Of a DNA stretch of 64,000 nucleotides, positions 9,101-19,200 are shown one piece after another. Below the pieces are notes generated by a model. The model saw only the letters and a list, made by a program, of their open reading frames with translations. It was not told the origin of the DNA and made no database searches. The translations under genes and the position numbers were made by a program. Each line of letters begins with the position of its first letter. Position 1 is the stretch's first letter. This DNA comes from UBA2108 sp002713215 (GTDB taxonomy: Bacteria; Bacteroidota; Bacteroidia; Flavobacteriales_G; Salibacteraceae). Location of the stretch: the NCBI GenBank assembly GCA_937891015.1, contig CALAPY010000046.1:6007-70006 (forward strand), given 5' to 3'.

Positions 9101-11619
9101 TGGTTAAAAACAACGGTACAGCGACTCAAACAACGCAACCAACTACCGTAATCGTAACGTCTCCAATACGGGATACTTTAACTGCTACAGGAAGTAAAAC
9201 AATCGCAACGAACAGAATTGATACGGTTAGACTTGGTAAAATCAATACTTCAATAGGTGGTAACTTTACTTTTAAGTTGATCACAAGCCTTTCTGGTGAT
9301 CAGAGAAAGGAGAATGATACCCTGGAGATTACAGGACATAAAATATTTAAGTCTCCCAGGAACCCTGTGGTTGGTAACAATATTGTTGTTTGTAATAACA
9401 TTGATACCGGATTGTTTGCCAATACCAATGCGAATCGGGTATACTGGTATGAACACCCCGATAGTGCATCGTTTTATACTGGAGATACACTTGTAGTTAA
9501 CAAGAATAGCAGAGATACGTTGTGGGTTCGAGGTTCTGATGATTATAAATCAAGGCTTGGAATACTAAATAATAGCGTTGGATTTGGTAACTACCTAACC
9601 GTTAATTCAAACTATGGATTAAGGTTTGATGTTGTTAAAACATTGACTATCGATACAGTTACGGTGTATCAGCAAACAGCTGGAAATGTTAGGGTCAGGT
9701 TATACAGTTCCGGGGGTACAACCTTGGAGGATACAACTTTTGCAGTAAATTCTGCAGGTATTGCAAAACTCCCAATTGGATTTAAGGTAATTCCGGGTAA
9801 AGGTTATAAACTAGATGCTACCGGTTCAAACACCAGGTTATATTATACATATAGTGGAGTAAATTATCCTTATCGTGATATTGATTCGGCCATATTTATT
9901 ACGGCAGCTTCGAATGGTTCTACCAGACAATACTACTTCTTCTACGATTGGAAAATAAGTGTAGAAGGTTGTGAGTCTGATTTGGTAAAAGTTCCTATTG
10001 ATGTCCGTCCTTCATTAACGGTCAATATTGGTCCGGATACAGGGTATTGTGTTGGTTCTACATTTAATTATACGCTTAATGCAACCACTACAGGTGGCGT
10101 TGTATATAAATGGCAAAACAATACTACCGCTGCAACTTATACGGTAAACAGCGGCGGAACATATTGGGTAGATGTTACTTCCGGTAATGGTTGTGTTAGC
10201 AGGGATTCTGTTGTAGTATCTGTCGTGCCAATTCCAACGGTTACATTTACTGGTGGACATTATTGTACGAACCAGGGTGGACTGGCTATTAATGGAAGTC
10301 CCGGACCAGGAAGAATATCCGGCTCGGGTGTTTCAAATAACCTGTATTACCCAGGTGTAGTTGGAGTTGGAAGTCATAGTTTAACATATACTTATACAGA
10401 CAGTATTGGTTGCTCGAATAGTGCTGTGGGAACCATGGTTGTGGATACGGCACCGGCAGTAACTTTAACGCCACCCCCGACTATTTGTCAAAATAAATTA
10501 TCCGTTCCTTTGTCCGGAGGTGCTCCAGCTGGAGGTTACTACTTCGGTAAAAACATTCAGGGAAATAAAATTCTTCCCAAGACCCTGGGAGTAGATACTA
10601 TAAACTACGTGTATTACTCACTAAATGGATGTCATGATACTGCTCAAAAGACAGTGACTATCATTTCATCTCCTCAAGTTACGTGGGCAAATATCCCTGA
10701 TCAGTGTCAAAATACTCCACCATTTACATTAAATGGTAGTCCGGCAGGTGGAATCTATTCGGGCCCAGGTATATCAGGTAGTACTTATGATCCTGCAGCT
10801 GGTGGTGTAGGTCTTCAGAAATTGTCCTACACCGTTACCGGAGGAAATGGTTGTTCTACTGTTGAAACAAAAGAGGTTAGGGTATATCCAAAACCTTATG
10901 TAAGCTTTGGAAGTCTGGTGAGTGCATGTGAGCACGAAAAGACCTATAAATTAGTTACTGGTGGCCCAGGTGGTGGAACTTATTCCGGCGCTCATGTTGA
11001 TCCGGTAACCAGAACCTTTGATGTTCAGGCTGCAGGACCAGGAACTTATCCAATTGTTTATATGAGGAGCAATCAATACGGTTGTAAGGATTCACTTACG
11101 CAGAATCTGGTTATTAATCCTACACCCAAAGCAAATTTTGGTGGAGATAAGCAAATTTGTGGTGGTCAAACTGTAACACTAGATGCTCAAAACACAGGAG
11201 GCAAGTTCCTTTGGAATACTGGTGATACAACACAAACTCTGACTATAAGTGGAAATTCGGGTAGCTTTATCGTAACCATTACAGCGAATGGTTGTAGAGG
11301 TGTTGATAGTGTTAAGGTTTCTTATGAAGCTACCTGTGTTGGTATCGATCAAAAACTGCTGAACAAAGTTGGTGTTAATATTTATCCTAATCCGTCAAAT
11401 GGAGTAGTTAACCTTAAAATGACCGGATTTGAAAACATGGATGTTGAGTTTGTTATTCATGCTGTCAATGGTCAAAAGGTATTTGAAGTAGATCGATCTA
11501 ATTTGGATCCGGTTCACAACGATCAAATTGACCTAACCGGATTTAATGATGGAGTTTATCTCTTATATATTAATACCTCTGAGGGTAGTCTGGTTTACAG
11601 ATTAACCATAAGTAGGTAG
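6127..11619 (+). CDS. Giant T9SS-secreted protein with two beta-helix modules and Ig-like repeats
   Basis: 1830 residues. A Sec signal peptide (about 1-20, ending S-F-A-Q) is followed by beta-helix module 1 from residue 21 and module 2 from residue 550. Each begins [ML]-S-G-x-Y-T-[IV]-G-G and ends with the D-x-D-G-D-x-R ... D-[MI]-G-A-D-E motif, which resembles the NCBI choice-of-anchor Q domain. CARDB-like Ig-fold linkers follow each module, near 440-550 and 965-1075. Next comes a 200-residue beta-rich domain, then about six Ig-like repeats with paired cysteines, the last with W-N-T-G-D-T-T. The T9SS type A sorting domain (I-Y-P-N-P-S-N-G start) fills the last 80 residues. The rungs are rich in Tyr and Asn, as in surface beta-helix adhesins and polysaccharide-binding proteins. 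No catalytic site recognised, so adhesin or surface-layer roles are inference. Confidence 0.88.
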   Translation: MKKFLLVFVAACFSSISFAQMSGSYTIGGTGANFSSVVQAVDTLNANGVNGAVVFNIRSGTYTGQAKINNPTGTSATNTVLFRPDTGNTAAVIIQHSSTSTTNNGTVILNGSKYISFDSLTIRARGSSYSTVVGFQGAPEKITFNGCKLEGYAFATTSTWQSIIYDNSGSNNQAKDITFKDNDIKNGSYGVYSRGASTSNQQTGWKITNNRFTNQYYMGAYFYYTNVSFNGNSVKSPSTGGYRYPYGAYFYYCYNTEVRKNNIQMVSSGATYSYGVYMYYCHATSSSRKFVANNMVYCSKSYYAFYFYRPNYVDFVHNTVKSGTGYNCLYTLYYYPGTNNNNRNNIFYNSTGGYAMYQISNPSARTHNNYYSTGTATNFTRGSTEKTLDPMFVSTSDLHITNIALNNSGTNISAITTDIDGDARTSSRDMGADEVTPDTLDLKLLSLKQTYCSGSQSVKLDVMNFGLDTIKSAKISWKLAKNGGTPVTQTPYAFSGNLVSGAVASWTLGTFTFNLDTTYQIWAYIDTVNSRKDLDLTNDTTQTDTFRTALSGVYTVGGSMPDYATPALAVAAAKAYGLCGATTFKIRSGTYNAALTINNIPGISSTNTLRFTSDTGATQPVITSTTMTPTLRFDGISYVTFDRLSLTSRVSGGTVAEFTKKNTKITFDSCYMRTDTNSTGFNCRVISNLNNNPLHGLTVKNSKLIGGYYSVYLRGNNTTALDSSFTLTNSELLQFYYYGIYQFYCTKPVITKNKIDNWGRRLAPSFTYGVYMYYTDHFKLNGNYIRTSATQTPYSLYIYYCDGTSSSRSELRNNMITAPRKTYLTSRTFYNIRIYNSRYMDFQYNNILLNSGGAGAYCAYVYGPNMNLKNNNITNLSSGYAYYRLSTGITETYNNIYAPNGTRSNVGFGTGTINVDPEYISDHDLHVQSISLNNTGNRITGITTDYDGDTRATTPDIGADEFTPPANDLRPYAVISPEFGACGQDSADVIILVKNNGTATQTTQPTTVIVTSPIRDTLTATGSKTIATNRIDTVRLGKINTSIGGNFTFKLITSLSGDQRKENDTLEITGHKIFKSPRNPVVGNNIVVCNNIDTGLFANTNANRVYWYEHPDSASFYTGDTLVVNKNSRDTLWVRGSDDYKSRLGILNNSVGFGNYLTVNSNYGLRFDVVKTLTIDTVTVYQQTAGNVRVRLYSSGGTTLEDTTFAVNSAGIAKLPIGFKVIPGKGYKLDATGSNTRLYYTYSGVNYPYRDIDSAIFITAASNGSTRQYYFFYDWKISVEGCESDLVKVPIDVRPSLTVNIGPDTGYCVGSTFNYTLNATTTGGVVYKWQNNTTAATYTVNSGGTYWVDVTSGNGCVSRDSVVVSVVPIPTVTFTGGHYCTNQGGLAINGSPGPGRISGSGVSNNLYYPGVVGVGSHSLTYTYTDSIGCSNSAVGTMVVDTAPAVTLTPPPTICQNKLSVPLSGGAPAGGYYFGKNIQGNKILPKTLGVDTINYVYYSLNGCHDTAQKTVTIISSPQVTWANIPDQCQNTPPFTLNGSPAGGIYSGPGISGSTYDPAAGGVGLQKLSYTVTGGNGCSTVETKEVRVYPKPYVSFGSLVSACEHEKTYKLVTGGPGGGTYSGAHVDPVTRTFDVQAAGPGTYPIVYMRSNQYGCKDSLTQNLVINPTPKANFGGDKQICGGQTVTLDAQNTGGKFLWNTGDTTQTLTISGNSGSFIVTITANGCRGVDSVKVSYEATCVGIDQKLLNKVGVNIYPNPSNGVVNLKMTGFENMDVEFVIHAVNGQKVFEVDRSNLDPVHNDQIDLTGFNDGVYLLYINTSEGSLVYRLTISR
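6187..9030 (+). repeat. Two beta-helix/CARDB units, 1587-bp spacing
   Basis: Unit starts fall at 6187 and 7774, both in frame. Unit 2 ends near 9030 at the second D-I-G-A-D-E-F motif. The repeat is visible mainly in protein; the DNA has diverged. Confidence 0.75.
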
Positions 11620-11638
11620 CTGGAATAGAATTTACTAA

Positions 11639-11671
11639 AAAGCCGTATGGACTTCTCCATACGGCTTTTTT
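11639..11671 (+). terminator. Rho-independent terminator after the first giant gene
   Basis: Stem AAGCCGTATGG / CCATACGGCTT with a 6-base loop and a T-rich tail, 20 bases after the stop. Confidence 0.9.
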
Positions 11672-11684
11672 ATTTTTCGGTATC

Positions 11685-11716
11685 TTGGCTAAGGTCGTTT
11701 TCTAACCTTAATTTTG
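11685..11716 (+). promoter_or_regulatory. Bacteroidota-type promoter of the 681-residue gene
   Basis: TTG at 11685-11687, a 21-base spacer, then TAATTTTG at 11709-11716, an exact TAnnTTTG match. The ATG at 11742 lies 26 bases further on. It follows the preceding terminator directly, so this gene is probably transcribed on its own. Confidence 0.55.
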
Positions 11717-11741
11717 TTTTAGCGTATAGTTTAAAGCCGGT

Positions 11742-13787
11742 ATGAATAAAACAATTGGTGCTCTTATTTTATGTCTCCTATTTATTGGTCAATTTTCATT
11801 TGGCCAAAACGGTAGGGACCTTAAAATGGAGTCATTTGTAACACCGTTAGATAGTTGCTCAGTTGGAAATGCTTCGATAATTGTAGCAATTAAGAACAAC
11901 TCATCAAAAAAAATTCTATTCTCAACCGATACATGCGTTGTACAGGTACAAACTAGTGGGGCGGTTAGTGCAAATTATTTCAAAACCTTTAATCAGGATT
12001 CACTTAATGCGATGGATACCATGCACGTGGTATTGACTACATCCTACAACAAGTCAATTGTTGGTATTCATAATTTTTTGGCTAGAGTTACTACGGCTAA
12101 TGATACGGTACCATCCAATGACACCTTGCTTCATAAATTATCAATTGATACAGCTACAGGAGCCAGCCTGGCATCGGTACCAGATTTATGTGTAAATAGT
12201 GGTCCGGTGCCGTTGATTGGGACAGGAACTCCTGTCGGTGGTACAGGAGTTTATTCCGGGGTTGGTGTGAGTGGTGCACAATTCAATCCGGCCACCTCAG
12301 GGCCCGGTAATCATCTGGCTAAGTTTGTTTATACCGATGTACATGGTTGCATCGACTCTTTTTCTATACCGATTAAAGTGGATTCGGTTCCCACAGTTGG
12401 ATTAGGGAACTTTAATTCGATCTGCAAAGGGGCACCACCGATACTATTAAATTCAGGGATACCTTCCGGCGGAGTTTATTTTGGGGATAATGTTGGTTTA
12501 GGCCAGTTTGTTCCATTTAGATCTGGAATAGATACGATCTACTACACTTTTAAGGACGGTAATAATTGTTCCGATACCGTTTTTAAGACCATTGTTGTTG
12601 ATACCATTCCTGTAGTGTCATTTAGTACCCTACCAAACCTTTGTGTTAATTCACCTGCTTTTACCTTAACCGGAGGATTTCCTTTGGGTGGAGTTTATAA
12701 GGGAAATCAAGTCAGCGGGGGAAAGTACACTCCTCTGAAAATAGGGGCGGATACCTTGCTATATGTATTTACTGACTCAAACAAGTGTAAGGATTCCGCG
12801 ACCTCTATTTTAAGAGTAGATTCAGTACCAATAGTCAGCCTCAACTTTCCAATTTCGCAAACATGTACAAACTCAGGTAAAACTATGGTTGGAGGTGGTA
12901 GCCCACAAAATGGTATTTACAAAGGCGATAAAATTGCAGGTAATTATTTTGATCCCTCCATTGGTCCTCCGGGTACTACTCAAGTCAATTATATTTTTAC
13001 CGATGGCAATAATTGCAGCGATTCTGTATTTGCTTCAGTTACGGTTGATACTATCCAACCCGTTAGTATGACCTCTCTTGGAGCAATTTGCAACTACGAT
13101 GATATTACCTTATTAACAGCAGGAGCGCCTGTTGGTGGAGTATATTCGGGCAAGCATGTTAATAGTTCAACCTCTGAATTTGACCCTACCGGTGCAGTAC
13201 AAGGTGCAAACATCATTACTTATACATATACCACTGCAACCGGATGCATGGATAGTGTACAAGGAAATATAATGGTGGAAGCAAATCCGGTATTTAATTT
13301 GGGGAGCGATACTGCAATTTGTGGTGATGCCTTACTCAAATTGGATATTGGTATAGCTGCTTTGGTTTACAATTGGAGTACCGGAGATTCCTCTCGATCT
13401 ATCCAACTACAAAAAAGTGCAATTGTAATTGCAAGTGCTACCGATACAAGTACCGTAACAAAATGCAGTTATAGTGATACTATTCGGGTGGATTACGACG
13501 AGGTTTGTGTTGGGCTAAATGAATTGCATAGAAGCGGCGGTGATGTTAAGCTATTTCCAAATCCAAATGATGGAGTGTTTCGAATTGAACTGAAAAACCT
13601 TGATGTTACAAAACTGGTGGTTCAGGTTCTTTCAATGGAAGGGAAGGAGGTGTATCGAGATGAATTTAATGGACAATACAAAAGCTATCAAGGTCAAATT
13701 GATTTAAAGGCGCAAACTCCAGGGGTATACATTATCAAACTAGCTTCCGAGAGGGGTGTGTTATTCGGGCGAATAATAATTAGATAG
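11742..13787 (+). CDS. T9SS-secreted protein with five Cys-containing Ig-like repeats
   Basis: 681 residues, the only array member without a beta-helix module. A signal peptide (about 1-22, ending S-F-G-Q) is followed by a CARDB-like domain (about 23-145). Five repeats of about 70-75 residues come next, each with the pattern L-C-x-N ... L-x-G-G-x-P-x-G-G-x-Y-x-G ... Y-x-[FY]-x-D-x-x-x-C-x-D-S. A final Ig-like domain carries W-S-T-G-D-S, and the type A sorting domain (F-P-N-P-N-D-G-V-F) ends the protein. The two cysteines per repeat may form a disulfide outside the cell. The layout matches the C-terminal third of the neighbouring giants, so it may be a stripped-down paralogue or the ancestral stalk. 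Own promoter and terminator. Function unknown; surface stalk or adhesin is inference. Confidence 0.87.
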   Translation: MNKTIGALILCLLFIGQFSFGQNGRDLKMESFVTPLDSCSVGNASIIVAIKNNSSKKILFSTDTCVVQVQTSGAVSANYFKTFNQDSLNAMDTMHVVLTTSYNKSIVGIHNFLARVTTANDTVPSNDTLLHKLSIDTATGASLASVPDLCVNSGPVPLIGTGTPVGGTGVYSGVGVSGAQFNPATSGPGNHLAKFVYTDVHGCIDSFSIPIKVDSVPTVGLGNFNSICKGAPPILLNSGIPSGGVYFGDNVGLGQFVPFRSGIDTIYYTFKDGNNCSDTVFKTIVVDTIPVVSFSTLPNLCVNSPAFTLTGGFPLGGVYKGNQVSGGKYTPLKIGADTLLYVFTDSNKCKDSATSILRVDSVPIVSLNFPISQTCTNSGKTMVGGGSPQNGIYKGDKIAGNYFDPSIGPPGTTQVNYIFTDGNNCSDSVFASVTVDTIQPVSMTSLGAICNYDDITLLTAGAPVGGVYSGKHVNSSTSEFDPTGAVQGANIITYTYTTATGCMDSVQGNIMVEANPVFNLGSDTAICGDALLKLDIGIAALVYNWSTGDSSRSIQLQKSAIVIASATDTSTVTKCSYSDTIRVDYDEVCVGLNELHRSGGDVKLFPNPNDGVFRIELKNLDVTKLVVQVLSMEGKEVYRDEFNGQYKSYQGQIDLKAQTPGVYIIKLASERGVLFGRIIIR

Positions 13788-13796
13788 ACCATAAGT

Positions 13797-13820
13797 GGGG
13801 CTATTTTCAGCCCCTTTTTT
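13797..13820 (+). terminator. Rho-independent terminator
   Basis: Stem GGGGCT / AGCCCC with a 6-base loop and six T, 9 bases after the stop of the 681-residue gene. Confidence 0.85.
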
Positions 13821-13865
13821 ATTTCACTTGGTTTGTAGATATTTGGGCACTCAAAAAAATAGCTT

Positions 13866-15905
13866 ATGAAAATTAGAGATATTATTATTTGTGGTGCAGC
13901 CACCATTTTTATGGGGGCATGTGGACAACAAGCATCGCAGGAACCGGTAGAAAATAGTTCAGAGATGGCGTCAGAAAAAAAGGCAGAAGGTGATTTTGAA
14001 TATTTGGCAGAGCAATTTGCTGATCTTAAAATAATCAGATACAAGGTGGAGAGCTTCGATCAGCTTACACCCAAGCAAAAGGAATTGGTGTATTACCTCT
14101 ACCAGGTTAGTCTATCAGGCCGTGATATTATCTACGATCAAAACTACAAGCACAACCTGGTGATTCGGAAGGCATTGGAAAATATAGTTTCTACTTATTC
14201 AGGAGATATGGAAAGCGAAGAATGGAAGAATTTTATGGTGTATACAAAAAGGGTTTGGTTTTCAAACGGGATACACCATCATTACTCAACAGCCAAACTG
14301 AAGCCGGAATGCTCTAAAGAATACTTCAATAAGTTATTGTCAGAGACCAATACTAATCTGGATGCAGGTATTGTAGACATTATGTTTGATGATGTTACAG
14401 CCATGAAAAGGGTAAACCTGGACCCACAAAAGGATTTGATAGCCGGAAGCGCAAACAACTTTTACCAAGATGGAATAACTCAGGCCGAAGTTGAAGCATA
14501 TTATACAGCCAAGATCGATAAGAATGATGCTGAGCCGATTTCTTATGGTCTTAATTCAACGATGATCAGGGATGAAAATGGCAATCTCACAGAGGATGTC
14601 TGGAAAGTAGGCGGTCGTTATTCTGCACCGATTGAAAAAATGATCTATTGGTTAGAAAAAGCCATTACGGTTGCTGAAAGTGATGACCAGCGAAAGGGAT
14701 TTGAATTACTGATTGAGTATTACAAAACCGGAGACCTAAAAATCTGGGATGATTACAACATTCAGTGGGCGAAAACCACTGGCGATGTGGTTGATTACAT
14801 CAATGGGTTTATTGAAGTTTATGGAGATGCCATGGGATATCGTGCTACTTATGAGTCTATTATTCAAATCAAGGATTTCGATGCCTCCGCCCGTATGAAG
14901 GTGGTTGAAGACAATGTTCAGTGGTTTGAGGATAATTCGTCAATTGCAGAAGAGCATAAAAAGGAGAGTGTAGTTGGTGTTACCTACAAGGTAATCAATG
15001 TTGCCGTGGAAAGTGGTGATGCTTCTCCAAGTACTCCAATAGGTGTTAACCTGCCCAATGCCAACTGGATTCGCGCCAAGCATGGTTCCAAGTCGGTATC
15101 GTTAGGAAATATTGTTGAAGCATATTCTCTGGCCGGGGGTAAGTCCATGTTGAAGGAATTTTGTTATTCCGATGAAGAATTTGAAAGGGCTGATAAGCAC
15201 GGTAAGCTTGCTTCAAAATTACACACCGCTTTACACGAAGTTGTGGGCCACGCTTCAGGAAAATTAGAAGAGGGAGTGGGTACCCCTAAAGAAACTTTGA
15301 AAAGTTATGCCAGCACCCTGGAAGAAGGAAGAGCTGATTTGGTTGCGCTGTATTATCTATTGGATCCAAAACTGATTGAATTGGGTTTAATGGAAAGCCT
15401 TGACGTAGGTAAGGCCGAATACGATAGCTACATTAGAAACGGACTTATGGCTCAGTTGAGAAGGCTTGACCTTGGAGATGATATTGAAGAGGCTCACATG
15501 AGGAATCGCCAGTTGGTTGCAGCCTGGGTATACGAAAAGGGACAGGACGAAAACGTAATCGAAAAGAAGACCAAAGACGGTAAGACCTATTTTGTGGTAA
15601 ATGATTATGAAAAATTGCGTGTCTTGTTTGGTCAGTTGTTAAAGGAAATACAACGTATAAAGTCAACCGGAGACTATGATGCAGGAATGGCTTTGGTAGA
15701 AAACTATGGGGTTAAGGTTGACCCGGTGATTCATCAAGAAGTATTGGATAGAAGCGAGAAGCTAAATATTCCTCCTTATGGTGGGTTTATAAACCCTAGA
15801 ATAATAGCTGTTGAAGAAGAAGGTAAGGTTGTGGATGTCAAAATTGAGTATCCAGCCGATTTCACTGAGCAAATGTTGGAGTATGGAAAGAATTATTCGT
15901 TCTAA
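13866..15905 (+). CDS. Dipeptidyl-peptidase III-like zinc peptidase, lipoprotein
   Basis: Family M49 peptidase that removes dipeptides from the N-terminus of short peptides. 679 residues. The zinc motif is H-E-V-V-G-H at 457-462 (H457 and H462 ligands, E458 catalytic), followed by A-S-G-K-L. The second ligand motif is L-E-E-G-R-A-D at 485-491, where the family usually has E-E-C-R-A-D. Classical DPP III has a one-residue-longer H-E-L-L-G-H motif of the same H-E-x-x-G-H form, so the site is intact. The N-terminus is a lipoprotein signal with lipobox F-M-G-A-C, giving lipidated Cys19, so the enzyme should sit on a membrane in the periplasm. It stands alone between terminators inside the giant-protein array. 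A role in using peptides released at the surface is inference. Confidence 0.9.
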   Translation: MKIRDIIICGAATIFMGACGQQASQEPVENSSEMASEKKAEGDFEYLAEQFADLKIIRYKVESFDQLTPKQKELVYYLYQVSLSGRDIIYDQNYKHNLVIRKALENIVSTYSGDMESEEWKNFMVYTKRVWFSNGIHHHYSTAKLKPECSKEYFNKLLSETNTNLDAGIVDIMFDDVTAMKRVNLDPQKDLIAGSANNFYQDGITQAEVEAYYTAKIDKNDAEPISYGLNSTMIRDENGNLTEDVWKVGGRYSAPIEKMIYWLEKAITVAESDDQRKGFELLIEYYKTGDLKIWDDYNIQWAKTTGDVVDYINGFIEVYGDAMGYRATYESIIQIKDFDASARMKVVEDNVQWFEDNSSIAEEHKKESVVGVTYKVINVAVESGDASPSTPIGVNLPNANWIRAKHGSKSVSLGNIVEAYSLAGGKSMLKEFCYSDEEFERADKHGKLASKLHTALHEVVGHASGKLEEGVGTPKETLKSYASTLEEGRADLVALYYLLDPKLIELGLMESLDVGKAEYDSYIRNGLMAQLRRLDLGDDIEEAHMRNRQLVAAWVYEKGQDENVIEKKTKDGKTYFVVNDYEKLRVLFGQLLKEIQRIKSTGDYDAGMALVENYGVKVDPVIHQEVLDRSEKLNIPPYGGFINPRIIAVEEEGKVVDVKIEYPADFTEQMLEYGKNYSF

Positions 15906-15927
15906 GAAAACGTAAAATCTCAAATAC

Positions 15928-15964
15928 GAAGCCCGTTATTGAATTTCAATTTCGGGCTTTTTTG
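15928..15964 (+). terminator. Rho-independent terminator after the M49 peptidase gene
   Basis: Stem GAAGCCCG / CGGGCTTT with an A/T-rich 17-base loop and a T tract. Confidence 0.75.
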
Positions 15965-16209
15965 TTGTTCGTCGATTTATTTGATAAATTATACACTCAA
16001 ATGGCGTGATTGTAAAGTCAAACAGGAGTATTATTAATCGATCTGGTGTTTTTAACAATTAATTGTCAAGAAACTTCAATGTCTTTAAAGAATAGGAATA
16101 ATTGAGTGAATTTTCGTTAAAATTTAACAAAATCACAAATCAAATTATGCACCTTTTTATGCTATTAGTGTCAGAAAACCAGCAAGTTATATAAAGGTTT
16201 GGTCGCTTA
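15965..16209. other. AT-rich intergenic region, no gene seen
   Basis: Together with the flanking terminator and promoter this makes a 365-base gap between stop and start. The region has frequent stops in all frames. I see no conserved RNA fold, repeat or small ORF. It probably holds only upstream control DNA for the 3503-residue gene. Confidence 0.5.
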
Positions 16210-16240
16210 TTGGTATTTAACATTTTTATCCTCATATTTG
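16210..16240 (+). promoter_or_regulatory. Candidate promoter of the 3503-residue gene
   Basis: TTG at 16210-16212, a 20-base spacer, then CATATTTG at 16233-16240 (one mismatch to TAnnTTTG). It ends 30 bases before the ATG. Confidence 0.45.
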
Positions 16241-16270
16241 GAGGGACTTTAAAATTAAAATTGTTTGAAT

Positions 16271-19200
16271 ATGAGAAAGTTTCTATCCTTAGTGCTAGTT
16301 GCATCAATTAGTATTGTAATATCTAAATCGACACAAGCTCAATATTGTACTCCTACTCATTCTTCTACGTGGGATGGAATTACCAAGGTAACTTCTACTG
16401 GAAGTGCCATTAATATTAACAAGTCAACCACTGCCAGTGCTACCCATAAAAATTATACTTCAACCGATAGTATTTCAACGGGTCCTGGCCGGACAATTAA
16501 TTTGTCGATTTCTCACTATCGGGCGTTGGCCGTTTGGGTAGACTGGAATGACGATGGAGATTTTACCGATACAGGTGAACAAATGTACCGGGATGTTACT
16601 AATGTAGGAGGTGGCACAACGAACCTTAGTTTTACGGTTCCAGTAACAACTAGTACAGGTTCGCTAAGGATGCGTGTCATGAATGGATATTATTCACCTT
16701 TTTTGGCGCCATGTGGAACTTCACGATCAGGAGAATCAGAAGATTATAGAATTTATGTAGACCCTCCTAAAACCAGGGATGCGGAAATGGCAGGAATTTT
16801 TCCCACTAATATTTGTCCGGGATCACAGGACGTAAATGTTAAGCTTACCAATAGAGGGATTGATTCAATTGCTTCCATAATTATAAAAGGTAATATTGGA
16901 ACTACCACGTTTGGACCAACTACATTCACGGGATTGGATGTAAAATATAATAAGGATACGGTGCTGAAGTTAGGTACTTTCAATTTTTCGGCAAGCTCAA
17001 CCTATAACATGCAGTTTCTATCGTATACCGTAAATGGTGCTTCCGATCAGAAAACATCAAACGATACGGCAAACTATACAGGGTTTAAAACTTCCATGGG
17101 CGGCACATATACCATTGGTGGAACCTCGCCGGATTTTGCAACATTTAACGCGGCTAGAACAGCGCTGTATGCAAATGGTGTTTGTGCACCTGTTACCTTT
17201 AACGTTCGGTCTGGTACTTATACTGAACGAGTTGATTTCCAGGGTGCTATTAACGGATCTTCTTCTACCAATACAATTCGCTTTAGGCCGGACCCTGCAA
17301 ATACTGCTTCTGCAACCCTAACCTTTAACAGTGACTATACCATTCGATTTGGTGGTGGAGTCAGTTATGTAGCATTCGATAGCCTTAATTTGGAGACCAG
17401 TGGTTTTGCCAATGTGGTTGAAATGAATTCAGCCAATGATAACATTTCATTTACTGGAAATACATTCAAAGGGCTTAATACCACAAGCTCGTCGTTTAGC
17501 TATGCCATAGTTTACGACTGGACTGGTTTAAATAATACCACTAATTTCTCCTTCATAGGCAATACAACCAATTACGGATCCATGGCAGTGTTACTGTATG
17601 GGCAATCTACTAGCTTAGCTACCATGCAGGATGGTTTCACCATTAAAAACAATACAGTTCGAAATGCAGGGTACTTTGGTTTTTACTTAAGATATGTGAA
17701 GAACGGAACTGTAGAAGGAAATGATGTTCGCACCAGAGCTACGGGTACCGCTACGGTTACTTATGGCTTATATGGTTATTACAACTATTTTGTTGATGTA
17801 GTTTCGAATCAGTTTGTTGCATACGCATCAAGTTATACCAGAGGCTTATACTGGTACAGATGTTATGGTACTTCTTCAAACCGGGCATTATTTGCCAACA
17901 ACATGTTCTCTTCTCCCAATAGCTCTACAAGCAGTAACAATTACAATTATTTCTACTACGACAACTACACTGATATTGTATTTAATAGTTTTTACGGTAA
18001 AAGAGCCTCTACCAGTACTTCAGGAGGGATGGTTTATCTTATTGGAGGTACTTCAGTGGTGTTTAGAAACAACTGTTTATTTAACGATGCTGCTGGTTAT
18101 GCACTTGATTTATCAGGTTCACATACAAAATCATACAACAACTTGTACGGTGGAAGTGGCTCACGAAATGTTACCGGGGGTACCCAGGGTGCTAATGGAT
18201 TGAACATTAATCCAAGTTATATCTCAGCGACTGATTTACATACTACTTCCATTCCGCTGTACCAAAAAGGTACTCCGTTTACGGGGGTAACGACCGATAT
18301 CGATGGAGAAACACGACATGCTACCACTCCTACCATGGGGGCTGATGAATATGTCTTGGTAGCTAATGATGCCGGTGTTCAGGCCGTGGTGCTACCCACC
18401 GCATGCCCAGGTACGGTTACAGTAAAAGCCAGGATAAAAAATTATGGTGTTCAAAAGTTAGGGACGTTTGCGGCCAATTGGACTGTTAAAACGGGTTCAG
18501 GTTCTCCAGTAGTTCAAACACCGGTTAGCAATACAGATACTATTGCTATTGCTGGTGATACGCTGTTAACACTAGGTACATTTACCGTGGTTAAAGGCAG
18601 TGTTTATGATATTAATGTTTACACTTCTTCACCCAACGGTGTTACCGATCAAAAGACCTCTAACGATACCATGGGTGTTACGGGGTATAAGTCTTCCATG
18701 AATGGTACCTATACCATTGGAGGTACTACACCTGATTTTGCAACATTTAATGCTGCACTTACCGCCTTGAAAGCTGATGGAATTTGTGCTCCAGTTGTTT
18801 TCAACGTTCGTTCAGGTACTTACACCGAACAGGTGGATTTTAATACGGCAATTACTGGTAGTGATTCTACCAATACTATTCGCTTCCGTCCGGACCCTGC
18901 GAATACTTCGGCTGCAACGTTGACCTTTAATAATGACTACACCATCCGATTTGGTGGAGGAGTTAGTTACGTTGCGTTTGACAGCTTAAATCTGGAAACA
19001 AGTGGATTTGCAAATGTGGTTGAGATGAACTCCAACAACGATCACATATCATTTACCGGTAATACGTTTAAAGGAGTTAATACTACTAGTTCTTTCAACG
19101 GGTATGCCATTGTATATGATTGGGCAGGCAGTAACAATACCACCAATTTCTCCTTCATTGGCAATACCACCAATATGGGTTCTATGGCCGTATATTTATA

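Noticed and set aside
13694..14044. 116-codon minus-strand ORF across the terminator and M49 gene start
   Set aside because: It crosses a clear terminator and covers the signal peptide region of the peptidase gene in antisense; no known motif.
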